Of a stretch of DNA of 55,763 bases, positions 24,442 through 36,544 are shown piece by piece (positions within the stretch are counted from its first letter, which is position 1; every line of letters starts with the position of its first letter). Origin of the DNA: Echinococcus granulosus (taxonomy: Eukaryota > Platyhelminthes > Cestoda > Cyclophyllidea > Taeniidae); contig NW_020170414.1 of assembly GCF_000524195.1 (NCBI RefSeq), forward strand, positions 698,611 to 754,373, given 5' to 3'. The translations under genes and the position numbers were made by a program. A model generated the notes under the pieces. That model had not been told where the DNA came from and ran no database searches. It saw only the letters and a list, made by a program, of their open reading frames with translations.

Positions 24442-27400
24442 TCAAATGCCATCTTTAAGACCTCGATCACCACAAACCGGGACAAGGTGGTAGGAAATAT
24501 TTCGCAGACACCTGCGATAAGCTCTGTTGCCCCAAAAACCATAGAGTACTGGATCTATGAAGATACACACTCGAGACCACAGCGTCACCAGGAGCAGGAG
24601 TTGTCCATTCACATCAGCAATAAACCACCTCGCACACAGCCAAATTGCCCGAGGTCCGTGGCACACAACGAAGGCGATAAGGATGCTGGCCAATACCACC
24701 ACAGTCCGCTTATGCTGCCGCTGAAGTTGTCGCACAAAGACAGAGTCTGTGACATTATCATTGCGAGTCTTTTGTGCCATCAAAATCACAGGTTGATAGA
24801 GCTCTGTCATGCTCTTACGTCTCCCCTGATTTGGCTCTATCTCCGGGCAAGTGAGCTTGCGTTTCGGTCCATCAGTGCTGCAAGCAGCGGACGTGGAGCA
24901 GTCAATGGAAGATGTGGTGCGAGTGAGAGCTGTGGTAGATGATTTAACAGTTAGAAAGGAGAGGTAGTCGGCTGAAGTGTTTTCATGTGCCACAGGCAGA
25001 TGTTCGTGAGAGGTTTCGGGCACGTCCCACAACTGGTTTAAACGCACGTCCAATGGGCGGTTCAAGTTCTGATCACTACTGCCGGTGATGGTGAAGGTTG
25101 GTATACTGGATTGTGTGAGAAGCTGTGGCCGTGATGAGTCAGTTTTCGTGAGAGAAGGACTTGAGGCCGCCTCCTCATCGATAAGGAACGTGGTTTTGCT
25201 TGAATTACTCGTTTGACGTAAAAGAAAACGTTTGTGTCGTTTTGCAACCTAATGGAGTAAAAAGTGGAGGTGAAGCGGTGGAGCAAATACCCTGAATCAT
25301 TTGTTTATCAACAAGACTTAATGTTTAATAGTTGGTTTTAATTACGCTACCTCAATTAGGTAAGATCAAGAATGAAGTGAAGAAGCAACTTCTACTAGCA
25401 AATAGTTGAATAGCCCTATATGCCACATCAATCTCCCACGGTGACAAATGGGCAATGTACTTACAGGTCCCAACATGAATTCGTAGTCGAAAACAGGTCA
25501 TTACGAATGCTATATGTTGTTTACAATTTGAAGTGCTACTGACCATTACTCTCGTAACTTTTAATTACCATCTTCTACCGGTTGTTTATCCAAAAAAATA
25601 ATGTGGGTCAGGTCATATTTCCAACAAATTTTATTTCTTAAAACCCTAGTTCAATGAAAGAATACCTACTTTTGTAGCCTCATCTATTAATAGTTGAACT
25701 TTTTTCTTTCCCAGGTAAGATTCATGGTAGCGGAGTGAGGATGTTCAACCACCCATATTCAAACTCGGATTTTGTCCAAGATGTACCAAGATCTTGTATG
25801 AAAAGGTATACTTAATCAACCTCTTGCTTCTCCGTAGTAGAAAAAAATGAGGTGCGGGTGCATGTCTGTGCATTCTACCTCTCTCTTGCCAATCGCATAC
25901 CAAAAATGACTTTTTCCAGAGTGTTGTACGGCTTGACCAAAACAGTACTTTGGTCCCCGAACAATACAGAAGCAAATATTTTGGCAGAATGTCCATATTG
26001 TCGTTCCAAATGCTAACAGTAAGTGTCTATAAAGTTTTATTTGTAAGACTTCTTTTTCCCCCGTTGTAATCTTCGTTCATGTTTACTTAAAACATGACAG
26101 TTGCAACAGTTCACACGCCTTGTGTAACAATCACTCTTCTAAGGAGCGAGAAAAACTTATGCTCTGCAAATAAACATCCTGCAAAGAATGAAAAGTACAA
26201 ATGAAAGTGGAGAAAATTAATGATGTAGCCGACAAGTTACTGAGTACTGGAAGTTTATGATAGTGCCAAAAACCGATTCCAGATGCATGTTAACCTGTCT
26301 CCTGCATCAGCAGTCCAACCATTTGTACGAAAGGATGGTAAAGTAGAGGTTTAGATGAAGATAGGGAGAAATTCTATTTAGACTGCTGCAGCGCACTCGA
26401 CATCTTTGGTGATTTCCTCGTAATGAGGACTAACTCATTTTTTCATTTTGACTGATCGCAATCATGTCTCAGGAATGACCACGATGGAGGTAGTACTTTA
26501 GGAGGTGTTCACACCACTGAGGCTTGGACTACTTGGCCTTAAAATATATACAAGAATTAGGCCAGGTGCTAAGCTGGCGGTTGTGAATTAGGAGCATTTA
26601 TCAACTACTTGCTGAAATTTCAGCATTTGTGTCGGCAAGAGGATTGGTGTTATCTCAACAATGCTTACTGAGTAACGAAACGATGGACTTGCTAATTGCC
26701 AAGTTTTTCCCATCTTTAACGAGTCGGCCTCCACGCTCTGCCCACGCCACTCACGCTATTTGCTTCTAAATCTTCTGGAGCATGAAACTACTTCGTGTTA
26801 ATGCATACCGAGAGGAACCATGAATTCACCCTAAGCTTTTTTAAAAAATCTCTGATTCATTTGCAATCTACTGGAATTTTGTCTCTCAGCTTCATAACTT
26901 AATCTTGCGTGTATTGCTAGAAGTAGGAAATATTTGCTGGTTATTTACCTGAAATTCCAAATATGAAAGCCAAACAATTCTATTGTCATTGGCTACAAAG
27001 AATTAGTTTAATGGAAAAGTATAGCTATTCTAATTTCCCTGCTTTTCCCATCAAATGGAATGGCTTATGAAAAGAGGAGGAATTCATCGAGTCCAGCATC
27101 TCTGCGTTATGCTTACAGGCTAGAGGAAACACTTAACTGATGGCTCAAAGTGAGATGGTACCCATCTGCCAACTAGCATTACTAACCTTTCGCATCATTC
27201 ACGAGGTGTCGTTTCCATGTTTTAGTGTTTACACGACGTAAATCAAAATAACAGCAAAACCTTGGCAACTTGATTTTCAAACACTTCTCTCAGTTCAGTG
27301 AATCAAGAGCAAGGGTGGCCATAGTTGCAAGACATTAAGGTTTGCAGGGACCATCAAGATCATCCCACCAACTGATGATAATCCCTTAATCCGCCCTGCG

Positions 27401-28748
27401 GGTCATAATAACGCTTCTGCCCTCCGTTTTTACGATCGCAGATTATTAAAATGTTCGTAAAGGATCTTCTCTCCTCCATATAACAAATCCAGGCTTTAGT
27501 AAAAGGGAGACGATTGACATGAAGTAGAAATTTTAAAAATTTTAAAGAAATGGAGTTCCTATGTGACGTCTTTAACAGGTTTAAAATCCTCACCTTTCTG
27601 TAGATAAGGCAATTGGTAGAGAGGAGGAATGAAGTGGGCATGACAAACAGCCCAACGAAGACACCAATGCTGGTAGAGAGAGTGTGGTAAAACAATTCCG
27701 ATTCCCCTTCCTCCACATCACTGTGGTCTTCGTATATCCAGCACCAAATACTGCTGCAGAATGCCACCAGCATAACGATGAGAGGCAGAAAGCACAGGCA
27801 GAGACGAGAAACTCTTTGAAATCGTATCGCAAAAAGGCACTTGGATGGTGGCTGATTGACAGCATTCGCTGCACTTTCCAAGTCTACTGCAGTAACCACA
27901 TTTTGAACCCTTCTACTACAGTAGCAAAAACAGCAGCAGCATCCGAGGCAGGATGAAGTCTGTTTCTCTGTTGCCACCCGAAAGGGATGAGCAAGCGGCC
28001 GTCCACATTCATTCGGTGTTGTTTTTCGGCTACTGTGACGAGAAGTGCTGTGAATGGCGTGGGCTCTGTTCACCGCAATCCACAAGATAGCGCCCACTTC
28101 AACTGCTTGAAAGGTGTCAAGGAGGGCCGAGGTGGTCACAATACCTGCGATGCCTACATTGGTTTTGTAGATGGAGTACGCTGCGGAGATGAGAAGAAGT
28201 AAGGCAGTAAGGAGATTGGATGAGGCAAGAATTAGTAGACCTTGGAGATACACCCTATGTCGACGGCTCTGAGATCGCCAAGTCATTTTACCACTGGGTT
28301 TGGAGCACCGCTGAGTCATATTCGTGTCCTGTTCCAACCGATTGATTGAAAGGAGGGATGATAGTCTAAGAAGAGATATGTCTGTGTTGGGAACGAGCAT
28401 CATCGGCTTCTTTGATGCCAGAAGACGCGATGTAGTTTCTGAAACACGCCTCTGAGCAGACGAGTCGAGACTGCCTGTTCGGTTAGACCTGTGATCTGAA
28501 TTGGTTTCATCAGTGCTGTAACCACCAATGGAATATTTCTTATTTCTGGGCCCTACACCCAGCATTCTAGAGAAGATGAGTATTCCAGCATTGGTAGCGA
28601 TTCCTAAGCATGCAATGAGGATCGCAATGCTTATCTCACTCAGGAGCATGTCTGCGTTGTGGGGGTAACATTGATGCCGTGGTCCCCACGTAGAAACGGC
28701 GACTGGATACTGGTGAACTGGTGCACCAATGGGCGTACAGGCGACCAT
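24442..28748 (-). CDS. divergent rhodopsin-like (class A) GPCR, two exons
   Basis: Join of exon 1 (28748-27594, residues 1-385) and exon 2 (25248-24442, residues 386-653). Exon 1 ends AAAG|GTGAGG and exon 2 begins after CTCCATTAG, both phase 0. Approximate membrane segments are TM1 35-61, TM2 167-193, TM3 200-228, TM4 315-338, TM5 356-383, TM6 567-591 and TM7 601-622. TM2 carries LASSNLL, the equivalent of the LASADLL motif. The usual class A signatures are altered: NRAH at the end of TM3 in place of DRY, CHGP in TM6 in place of CWxP, DPVLY in TM7 in place of NPxxY, and no cysteine near the start of TM3. The intracellular loops are long: about 105 residues (loop 1), 85 (loop 2, with a seven-cysteine cluster at 267-277) and 180 (loop 3, Ser/Thr-rich). 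It should sit in the plasma membrane and signal through G proteins. The ligand is unknown; the drifted motifs suggest a flatworm-specific orphan. The ATG at 28748 follows an in-frame stop at 28772-28770, though a CAG acceptor at 28765-28763 allows an upstream non-coding exon. Confidence 0.85.
25249..27593 (-). other. intron of the GPCR gene
   Basis: 2345-base phase-0 intron, GTGAGG at the donor and a pyrimidine-rich CTCCATTAG at the acceptor. It falls right after TM5 at the start of the third intracellular loop. No gene is recognised inside it on either strand. Confidence 0.8.
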
Positions 28749-30449
28749 GTGATTGGTCGAGGCTGCAAGTTATATTAACGAAGGGAAAATGCATACACAC
28801 ATGGGACAAGGTGGGATGGGTGCTTCAAAGTACAATCTTATCGACAAAAGTGCGTAAAAACATCTGACGTTAATAGAACTGCTTAGAGGTCACGTTTTAT
28901 GCCGTGATGAGCTCTTATATTTTGGCTCCGATACACGAAAGACCTAGCACTTCAGTTGAGGAAACAAAGTACTGCAAGACTAACCTTAATCCTTAAGTTT
29001 CTATGGCATACGCATTTTTGTTTATATCCTCGGCACCCGTCACCTCATTAATTTAGAATAATAAGTATGATTACAATAATCCAAAAAGTGTAGACATCTA
29101 GCAGTCGGCTTTGTTTGTGGATCACTTTTAAAAAGGACTTAAGAGGTGGTGATCCCAGCGAAAATGTACGTTTCGTGCGAAGCACTTCCCATGAAGACGA
29201 TTTCGGTAAAACAAAAAACAAGTTGAGGATTATTTAAAATACAAAGACATTCATACAAACCTACATTACTGCAGGGAATAGGAGTTGAAATTGTGCCGGT
29301 TAACAGATGACAAATGCTACCTTGTCTTCTAAGAAATTAAAAATGCTTAACCATTTTACAAAGTGGTGCGCAAAACCTGAAATCATTAACGAGAAATAAG
29401 TGGAAGCAGATGACCAAGTATGTCTGGAGGGAATCACGAGTGACTTTTGTGTTCCCCTTAACCTCACGAAAGCATCAGCTAAAGGTGGCCTGATTGGTAG
29501 TTTCACCTTAGAAAGTACTGTTAGTACGGTTGATTTGTTTTAAAACAACTAGTGTTGCTTCTTCATCAGTAATGGTAGTAAGGCCTTATGCTTTCACTGG
29601 TCCAGTGTCCGATTTGATTCAGGAATGCAAAAGTGAACCTGCTTTTCGTCACAGTAGAGGACGCTCTATCAGCTCTACGGTTTCAAACCGCCTGTGCTGA
29701 TCAAAGGCCGGAGATGTCTCTCCATTTACCAAAAATTACAAATACTGGGAGGAACGCTTGACTCATGTACAAAACGCAGGTTGAGGATGGATCAGGTATT
29801 CAAGGCCACAGGAAAGACGGAAGTCCATGTGATGTGTATGACATTCAAACTTCCGACTGCTAAGCGAATGAATGTACCATCACTGTGTCTTCTATGGAGA
29901 CAAAAAAATGGCAGCCGGTTTGGGTTTTACGCCCTTGTTTACACGGGAATTTCTCTAATCACCCCACATTGTTGCGTGCACATTTAACTGCTTTTGTCTG
30001 CCATCCCATCGGCATTAACGATGCCTCAGTTGGGTTGAATGCCGATATGATCACCCTCTCTCGCAAGTAATAGTCAGAAGTTCTTGATACTTACTGCCAT
30101 TTATAATGCCGCTTTGGCAAAATTTTTATTTGTAACTGTAGAATTGATATTCCCGGTTTGAAAGGAGTGATCCTTGGAAAAGATATGTGGTGGTGACCAT
30201 CTGTGATAACTAAACCTTCCCTAAAGATGGCTGCTAAAACACACTCAGAGTGCGATCAGACGAAGGGGAATGGGAAAGTTGAACCAAGATAGAAAAATGA
30301 AACAAGATGCACCGATCCGGCCATGAAAATTTTTTATTGCGCCATGAAGAGTAGTTGTGCTACTGTGCAGTGGGGCAAATATCACAGTTTGACATGGCAC
30401 CAAGTCTAGAGGTCGGAAAGCACGCCAAAGCTTATCTGAGGCACTAAGT
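28749..30449. other. 5' flank of the GPCR gene / intergenic
   Basis: A CAG at 28765-28763 on the - strand may be a 3' splice site for a 5' UTR exon or a spliced leader. Its pyrimidine tract is weak. Nothing else is supported; short open frames at 29694-30070 show no domain. Confidence 0.35.
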
Positions 30450-30690
30450 GAAACCACTTGATGCAATATGCTATTGTAGTGTCCCAATGCTTTCCCGAAG
30501 ACGAAAGAAGAGATAATACTCGGGCAGAATATACATATTCAGCACAGAGAGGGTATTTGTGCTACTGGCACGGCCCGAAGGCCAGCCCACCTGGCATGGT
30601 ACATAAGCCCAGTCAAAAGTGGCTCCTCGACAATACCGAGAGATAAACAACCATCGTATTACACTATTGTGGAATGTTTGCAATTAACAC
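30450..30690 (+). repeat. ~0.2 kb dispersed repeat, copy 1
   Basis: Matches the reverse complement of 34868-35030 and of 35736-35938. Shared blocks in order: TTTCCCGAAGACGAAAGAAG, AATACTCGGGC, CTACTGGCA, GGCCAGCCCACC, then AGTGGCTC and an AAACAACCATCG tail. The tail followed by ACACTATTGTGG also resembles sequence after the 34.9 kb copy. The shared frame would encode FPEDERR, YWHG and ASPPG, but other copies carry indels and no family is recognised. Confidence 0.7.
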
Positions 30691-33600
30691 AGGCAAGTCT
30701 AATAAATGCGAGTATCCAAAATTACACCATTTTAACTCTAATCTGTCCTTTAATCTTAAAAATAACCAGATAAATAAAATCCATGAAATATGGAAAAGTT
30801 GGACAGTTATTTTGAAACAAGAAAATGATCTTCCAAATTGTTCTATTGGTTAGGTGAAAGTCTTTCCACAAACAATGCCTTTTAATTGACGGACAGAAGA
30901 TCAACGACCATTCCTCCTTCATTTAATCGTAAAAGGAAGATCAAGCTGTCAACCACTTTAGACCGCAATTGGCAGGTACAACAACTTTCATGAGGGTTTA
31001 AATCACCAACTTTGCTAAACTACACGAACTGGAATGACTGTCCAGGCAACCGGCATGTAAACAAACACGAGTATGTCCCTCTGTTTACCTCCCATGTCCC
31101 ATCATAGGATGGCCTGGGAATGGCAGCCTGTGGCACGGAGTGAATCATTTATCAGATGGAAAGTCTGCACACCGACTACACCCCACCGACACGCACACAC
31201 CAACGGCACGCACGCACACACACGTCCAAACAACATTTGGAGGAATCCAGGCCAAATCTCGCAGTTACGCATTGCTGTGTCCAAAAATTTGTTGCGCAGC
31301 CCTCAACCAGGCCCGGGATTTGGCTTGCTCAGAAGAGTTGCAGGTGCAGGCGCGCCAAAATCTACTTTTGACAAAAAAAAAATTACCAAGTCCTTACAAC
31401 CAGTAGGCGCACATTATTGGTTCTTTTTCTTTTTCCTCCTTAGCAGTTGAACAACTACTTCATGCTATTTTTTTGAAAAAAATTGTCTGAAGGAATTGCG
31501 ATTGGTGTGTGTCAGGGATGTTTCTTTTAAGCTCTGCATAAAGGATACAAACATAAGTCCTCGTTTTTTTTCTAGATTTCAGAGTGCAAATGCCTGCAGA
31601 AATTTTCAGTTTTTAAAATGCAGCCATACAAGAACCTCAAGTGCAAATGGTTTCAAGATGTGTAGGCTTCTTTTCTCCATTTCTAGCAATAATTTTTCCA
31701 CTTTGAGGTTGGTAGGAAAAAAAGGGCGGGATTTAGACAGAAAAGTTTTGCGCAACCAAAAGGTTGGTGAATCATTTACCCCGGACGCAATTTTGTTGCC
31801 ACCAAAGCTAAGAGAAATAATTGCCCGAAAACAGAAACAATTATGAGTGCAGTTGCCTACCTTGGTGACACAGGACTTTGCCTGGACAAGCACCAACAAA
31901 AGCTTCAACACTTACCCTACCCAGTGAGATTAGGGGGTCTTATGCGAAACTACTTTTTAAGTCGCTCTGTCTCCTTCAACCCTCTTCTTTCAACTAATCA
32001 AAATGTGCACTAAGGGGCTCCATTAGTATGTGGACGAGAAATGAGCTATCGTAACGCAATATTGTGGAAAACGGTGGCATTGTTTGTGCCGATAAGCTGA
32101 ATGGTCCAGAATAGCGAATTCCTTTATGAAAGTAAACAGGTTATGACATTACACACTAATGACTTCGTAATGCCCGATCTTTTTAATAATTTTGCTTTCA
32201 CAAACGATTAAAAAGCCTAAGCATCAAGCCTTCCTTCTTAAAGATCAAATGTTACAAATGCTGGAAAGAGCTGATTAGGTATGGAGTCCCGACAATTTCT
32301 TCCCCACAGCACTCCTTGGCATTCAAAAGCAGCTTTTGAATGCCAGGGTGTATGTAACAAATTCTCTTTTCTCTTTATACCCCATTCTGACGACCTAGCT
32401 ACAAATCGCACAAACTTCTATTCCGTCATCTTACCTGAATGCAGCGCTGAATTGTTTCAGTTTAATGGGATATGGATGAGGAGAGCATTGTAACGCGCTG
32501 TACCCTACACCGCCAATCATCTTCCTTCGTTCCTACATACGATGTGTTTGCAACCACCTTTCAAATATTGCTGTTTTGACAAAACCAAATGTGATTTGGG
32601 ATTCATTCCTACAAGATTTCGTTAAAAGTACTTAGATAATTATCTTGACTTTACAAAGATAATCAAAGTGCGATAGCGTACTGAGTGACTTTGATGGGCT
32701 GGCGAATGTGAGGTGGTGAAATTGACTACGTCTGTGCTTCGGCGGCCTAACAAAACGTGTTCTTGGCCAAAGGAAAGAAAAAGCACCCCATTTTCCCAAA
32801 CAGAGTAACAAATTGGTGTTGGTAACGCTCAATTAGGAGAACTCCTATCCAAAAGTTGGCCTTCTTGATGAATGAATCGAGGTACGGTTGCGAACGCGAA
32901 TAAAGCAGACTTTCGTGATAAAGTTAAATCTTCCTCCTTTCAATCAGTATTCGAACATCTACCGATGAATCAACATAATAAGAATGGCTCTTGAAAAAAG
33001 CTACACTTTTTTACGCATTCCGTTCCACTTAAAGACAACCTTTGTGTGCTTTTAAATTTCAAGTGCAGAGGGCAACTTTTGCGATTAAAACAACTGAAAT
33101 GTCGTTACTTGTAGTCGGGTCGTCAACCTACTTTCAGTATTTTTTGGCCTTTTGCAGTTTATGCACTTATACTCGGCAATATAATCGACAGGAGTAAAGT
33201 TATGTTTGATTTCAGTAATTCCTTCCCTGGGGAATGCTTGTCGATGCCGACTAAAATTCCAGCAATTTGTCAATTTGCTTCCCACAGAATCTGGTCCAAT
33301 TTTTTTTTAAAAAAAACGTTAAATTCTTCCAATTTTCAATCATTCTCTCATTGCCAAGTACAGCCGAGTAATCACTCAGGATCCTGTTATAATCAGGAAA
33401 CCGTGAGAAAGAAATACTGGGGATATCCGTATTGAATATCATGAGATAGAAATCCCTGGCTAACCGATTTGCACAATGTGCAGCAGCTTTTCTTCAGTTT
33501 ACAAAATGCAGCTCCCGAACGGATGGAAATAGGCAATCGTCGACCTGATGCCTGGATTCACTCCACAGAGGCACTCGACACTTATCAAGACTGAATCCGG

Positions 33601-34867
33601 AAATGGGCTACCATTTGTCAGAGCGGGCGTCTAGTCATTCCATGCTACAAATATGCATCAGATATGCTGACATTTATCCACTATTCGAATTGGAATGCGC
33701 AATTTTGTCCAGAGCTACCTAGCATAGCAATAAAAGTTAAATAACTGCTTCGTCTTCCCCGCAAAGACGAATAATGTTAAGAGAAAAGCCTTCCCATTCT
33801 AAGTGAAAGAAGCTAGAGTTAAACGTTCCTCTCATTACAAGTTTAATTAAAGGGAAGTTTTTCACAATAGTAAGTAGGATATGGTTTTGACGATTAATAA
33901 AGTACATAGACTAATAATTAGGGTGGAATAAAAAAGATGTCTCCTTTCTCGACTTTCAATCTATCTGTTTGAGAAATGGACCGCTAAGTACATAAGATAT
34001 GTACTTTGGAAGAAGCAAATGTGCAGCGATTTCAAACTAGAAGTAAAATTTACATGACTGTTAAATTCAACTTTTGCTTTTTTTTTACAAAGACCTAAAA
34101 ATTGCCCTAATAAAGAAGTTATTTTCTAGACGGAAGTCCTTGAATAGTTGACGAGAAAATCATCCGATGTCTACGACAAAAAGAACCTCATTTCTGCATT
34201 CAAAGTCCACAAATTATCCAAATCCTTAATTTAAGGCCAAATTCAGTCAAAAATTAGACCAATTTTTACAAATCCTCGACTTCTGCTGCCTTCCTTTTGC
34301 TGCAATAAAGTGAGTTTGGAGTCCTCCAATTTCTTCTTCTAAGTCTAGGTGATAATTTTAAGGCATAATCCCTTTTTCTCTGCATTTTTTAGCCGGAAAA
34401 AAACGTGAAAAAACGACTGTGTTCAAAAGGTGGCCTTTTACAGAGGGGAAACAACCATCGTCTAGAATATGCCGTCTACAGACTTGGAAAATAACAAATC
34501 TGCATTAAATCAGGTAAACAACTGGGAACGCCAACTTTATTTATAAAATGACAAATAAAGATTAATTCTTTCTTGCATTCTCTTCTTTTTTCACGTAACT
34601 TTAACCTGCACTCGAGTTGACATTTTTGGTGAAGTCCCTCGAGTGTCAGCGCTTTTAAACGTAAATGCTTTAGCATATTTAGTGTTTATTTTTTTGGAAA
34701 ATTCAAAACTATAACTGAATTGCTGAAATTCTCCAGTCCTTTTAATTTAAATAAATTGTGGAGGATCTATTATCATGCAACTATTTAAATGCAGCTCTCG
34801 AATCAGTGATTAAATTTACACAAGCCATTGTACAAACAGCCTAAACTCCATGATACCACAAATGCAC
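30691..34867. other. intergenic DNA, no gene firmly recognised
   Basis: Contains a CA-rich microsatellite (31190-31224). An open frame at 31496-31846 ends in a basic stretch (PPKLREIIARKQKQL) and starts from no clear ATG; it is not assigned. A short match to the tail of the ~0.2 kb repeat (GTGGCC..AAACAACCATCG) lies at about 34425-34463. Confidence 0.35.
31190..31224 (+). repeat. CA-rich microsatellite
   Basis: Interrupted (CA)n/(CGCA)n tract. The His/Thr-rich frames across it are repeat artefacts. Confidence 0.8.
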
Positions 34868-35030
34868 AACCTTGATTGTTTAAATCTCCGGTTCTGGTAA
34901 AGGGCCACTTTTGGTGTCATGGCTGTTGCACCTTCACCGGGTGGGCTGGCCTCTAAGCAATGCCAGTAGCCTGAGTGTTGTCTTCTTTCGTCTTCGGGGA
35001 AGTCTTGGAGCGCTGCAATGGTGGCAGCAA
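34868..35030 (-). repeat. ~0.2 kb dispersed repeat, copy 2
   Basis: On the - strand it reads CTTCCCCGAAGACGAAAGAA, then ACACTCAGG, CTACTGGCA, GAGGCCAGCCCACCCGG, AAAGTGGCCCTTTACCAG and TTTAAACAAT. Relative to the other two copies it lacks about 40 internal bases between the ACACTCRGG and CTACTGG blocks. Confidence 0.75.
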
Positions 35031-35735
35031 AAAGCGAATCCGATCTGATTTCTACTGCTGGGTGATAAACCTTAGCATGGTGGACGAAGGACACATGCCA
35101 CAGATGGGAGAATGGATGACGACCCATAACAGAAGAGTGAGAATGACGTCTGCCTTTGGCAACTGTCCAGTCCCGTGTTCTGCAGGAGAGTCATTAACAA
35201 CGGAAGCGAAATTAGCCTCGGGCCATTTGGGAAAGTTTTGACATGGAGTTCCCCTATCGTACCTGCATAAAGTTTTCGAAAAAGTGAGCTCCTGACACAG
35301 CCTCTTCTTCTCAAATGGCTGGAGAGAAGCCTAATAGATATGAGTGGGCAATCTCGAAGTAAAAATAACATGGCAAGGAGGAACAGACGCAAAATCTTAT
35401 CCTCATAGAGCTGTGTTAAATCCCTTCCTGCTTTGCATAAATCAGCATTTAGGCCAGTGCTCCTAAGCCTAGCCATGGACACGCGTAATGGCAAGCTCGA
35501 TTTCCCTTCCCCGAATCCAGTTCCCAGGCCAGATGAAACACTAAATCCAGTAGAATTGCCAGGAGAGTGACGTTGAGATCAGATATCTTCCCAGTTGCAT
35601 GGAAATTCGTTAACAGGCACGTTTGGCTCGTGGGTATTTTCCTTACAGCACCTATTGCGTTGTGATGGCTGACTCGGGAGGTTGACCAACGAGAGCGCCT
35701 GGGACGATGCTCGAAAGAGGAGGCGGGCTACGTTA
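35031..35735. other. interval between two direct copies of the ~0.2 kb repeat
   Basis: Richer in G+C than its surroundings. A - strand frame at 35494-35072 is open for 140 codons but starts inside no recognisable domain, overlaps the repeat at its end and resembles no family that I know. It could be part of a mobile element flanked by the two repeat copies. No gene is called. Confidence 0.35.
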
Positions 35736-35938
35736 ATCGTTGTTTGTTTAATCCTGTGGTTTTGGTAAAGAGCCACTCTGTGTCTTGGTCATTGTACCTT
35801 CGTCAGGTGGGCTGACTTCTGGGACATTCCAGTAGTCCCAGACCCTTCTGCATGCTGAATACATTCACTCCGCCCAAGTATTATGTCTTTTATCGCCTTC
35901 AGGAAAGTCTCGGGGTCCTGCACAAGCGCTGGCCAAAG
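35736..35938 (-). repeat. ~0.2 kb dispersed repeat, copy 3
   Basis: On the - strand it carries GAGACTTTCCTGAAGGCGAT, AATACTTGGGCGGA, TATTCAGCA, CTACTGGAA, GTCAGCCCACCTG, GAGTGGCTCTTTACCAAAAC and ATTAAACAAACAACG. It keeps the ~40-base internal block missing from copy 2, so copy 2 is the deleted form. It lies in the same orientation as copy 2, about 870 bases away. Confidence 0.75.
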
Positions 35939-36544
35939 CACAGTATCAGCTTATTCTTGGGAACCTAAGAGGATGTAATTTTAGGCTTTTAAAATGTAAG
36001 ATGTGCAATTTTTTGTGTCAGAATGAAATAAAACTACATTTACCATCACAACCCAGAGATACAGTGCCACGCCTTGGAAGGAATAAAGCTACAGACCATG
36101 TCTCGACGAGTGTTTAGCCGCTGTTAACGAATAGAGAGTGAAAAAAGTTCATCGAAATATTACATCATCTCACTTCTGCACTCCTGGAAACAGTTTCTGT
36201 GGAGTTGGGAAATGAACTTCAACATCGCCTCCACTGTCAGAAATTTGTTTCTACAGGCAACTTCAAAGATGCATGGAGAATTGGTGGATAGAAGATGTAA
36301 GTAAAGGGCTGCTTTAGCACTCAGAAAAGATCGCAAAATTTGGTCATGTTTTAAGGAGATGCGGTTGTCAGTTAGCACAACATTTGTAGTCTAGGGTGGA
36401 TGACAGCTTCTGCATCGCTCCCTGATGCTTTACGTTGCCTTCATTTCCATATTTTAAAATGGCATGCGCATATTTTTTGACAAATTCATGATATTTGCGC
36501 ATGATTAAAAAATATTAAAACTCTCGAAATGGAAAATTTCTAAT
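35939..36544. other. intergenic DNA, no gene recognised
   Basis: No supported features. A short - strand frame (36378-36160) shows no domain. Confidence 0.35.

Noticed and set aside
24418..24942. 174-codon open frame on the + strand
   Set aside because: It lies entirely opposite the second GPCR exon, whose TM6/TM7 sequence and splice site are convincing; it is the antisense shadow.
25062..25286. 74-codon - strand frame upstream of the GPCR second exon
   Set aside because: A different frame from the receptor; the true exon begins at 25248 after CTCCATTAG in the frame that continues into TM6.
27684..28202. Open frames on the + strand opposite GPCR exon 1
   Set aside because: Antisense shadows of the TM3-TM5 coding sequence.
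1287..28748. Idea that the NPF gene and the GPCR form a ligand-receptor pair
   Set aside because: They are 22 kb apart, convergent, and the receptor lacks features that would mark it as an NPF receptor; proximity alone is not evidence.
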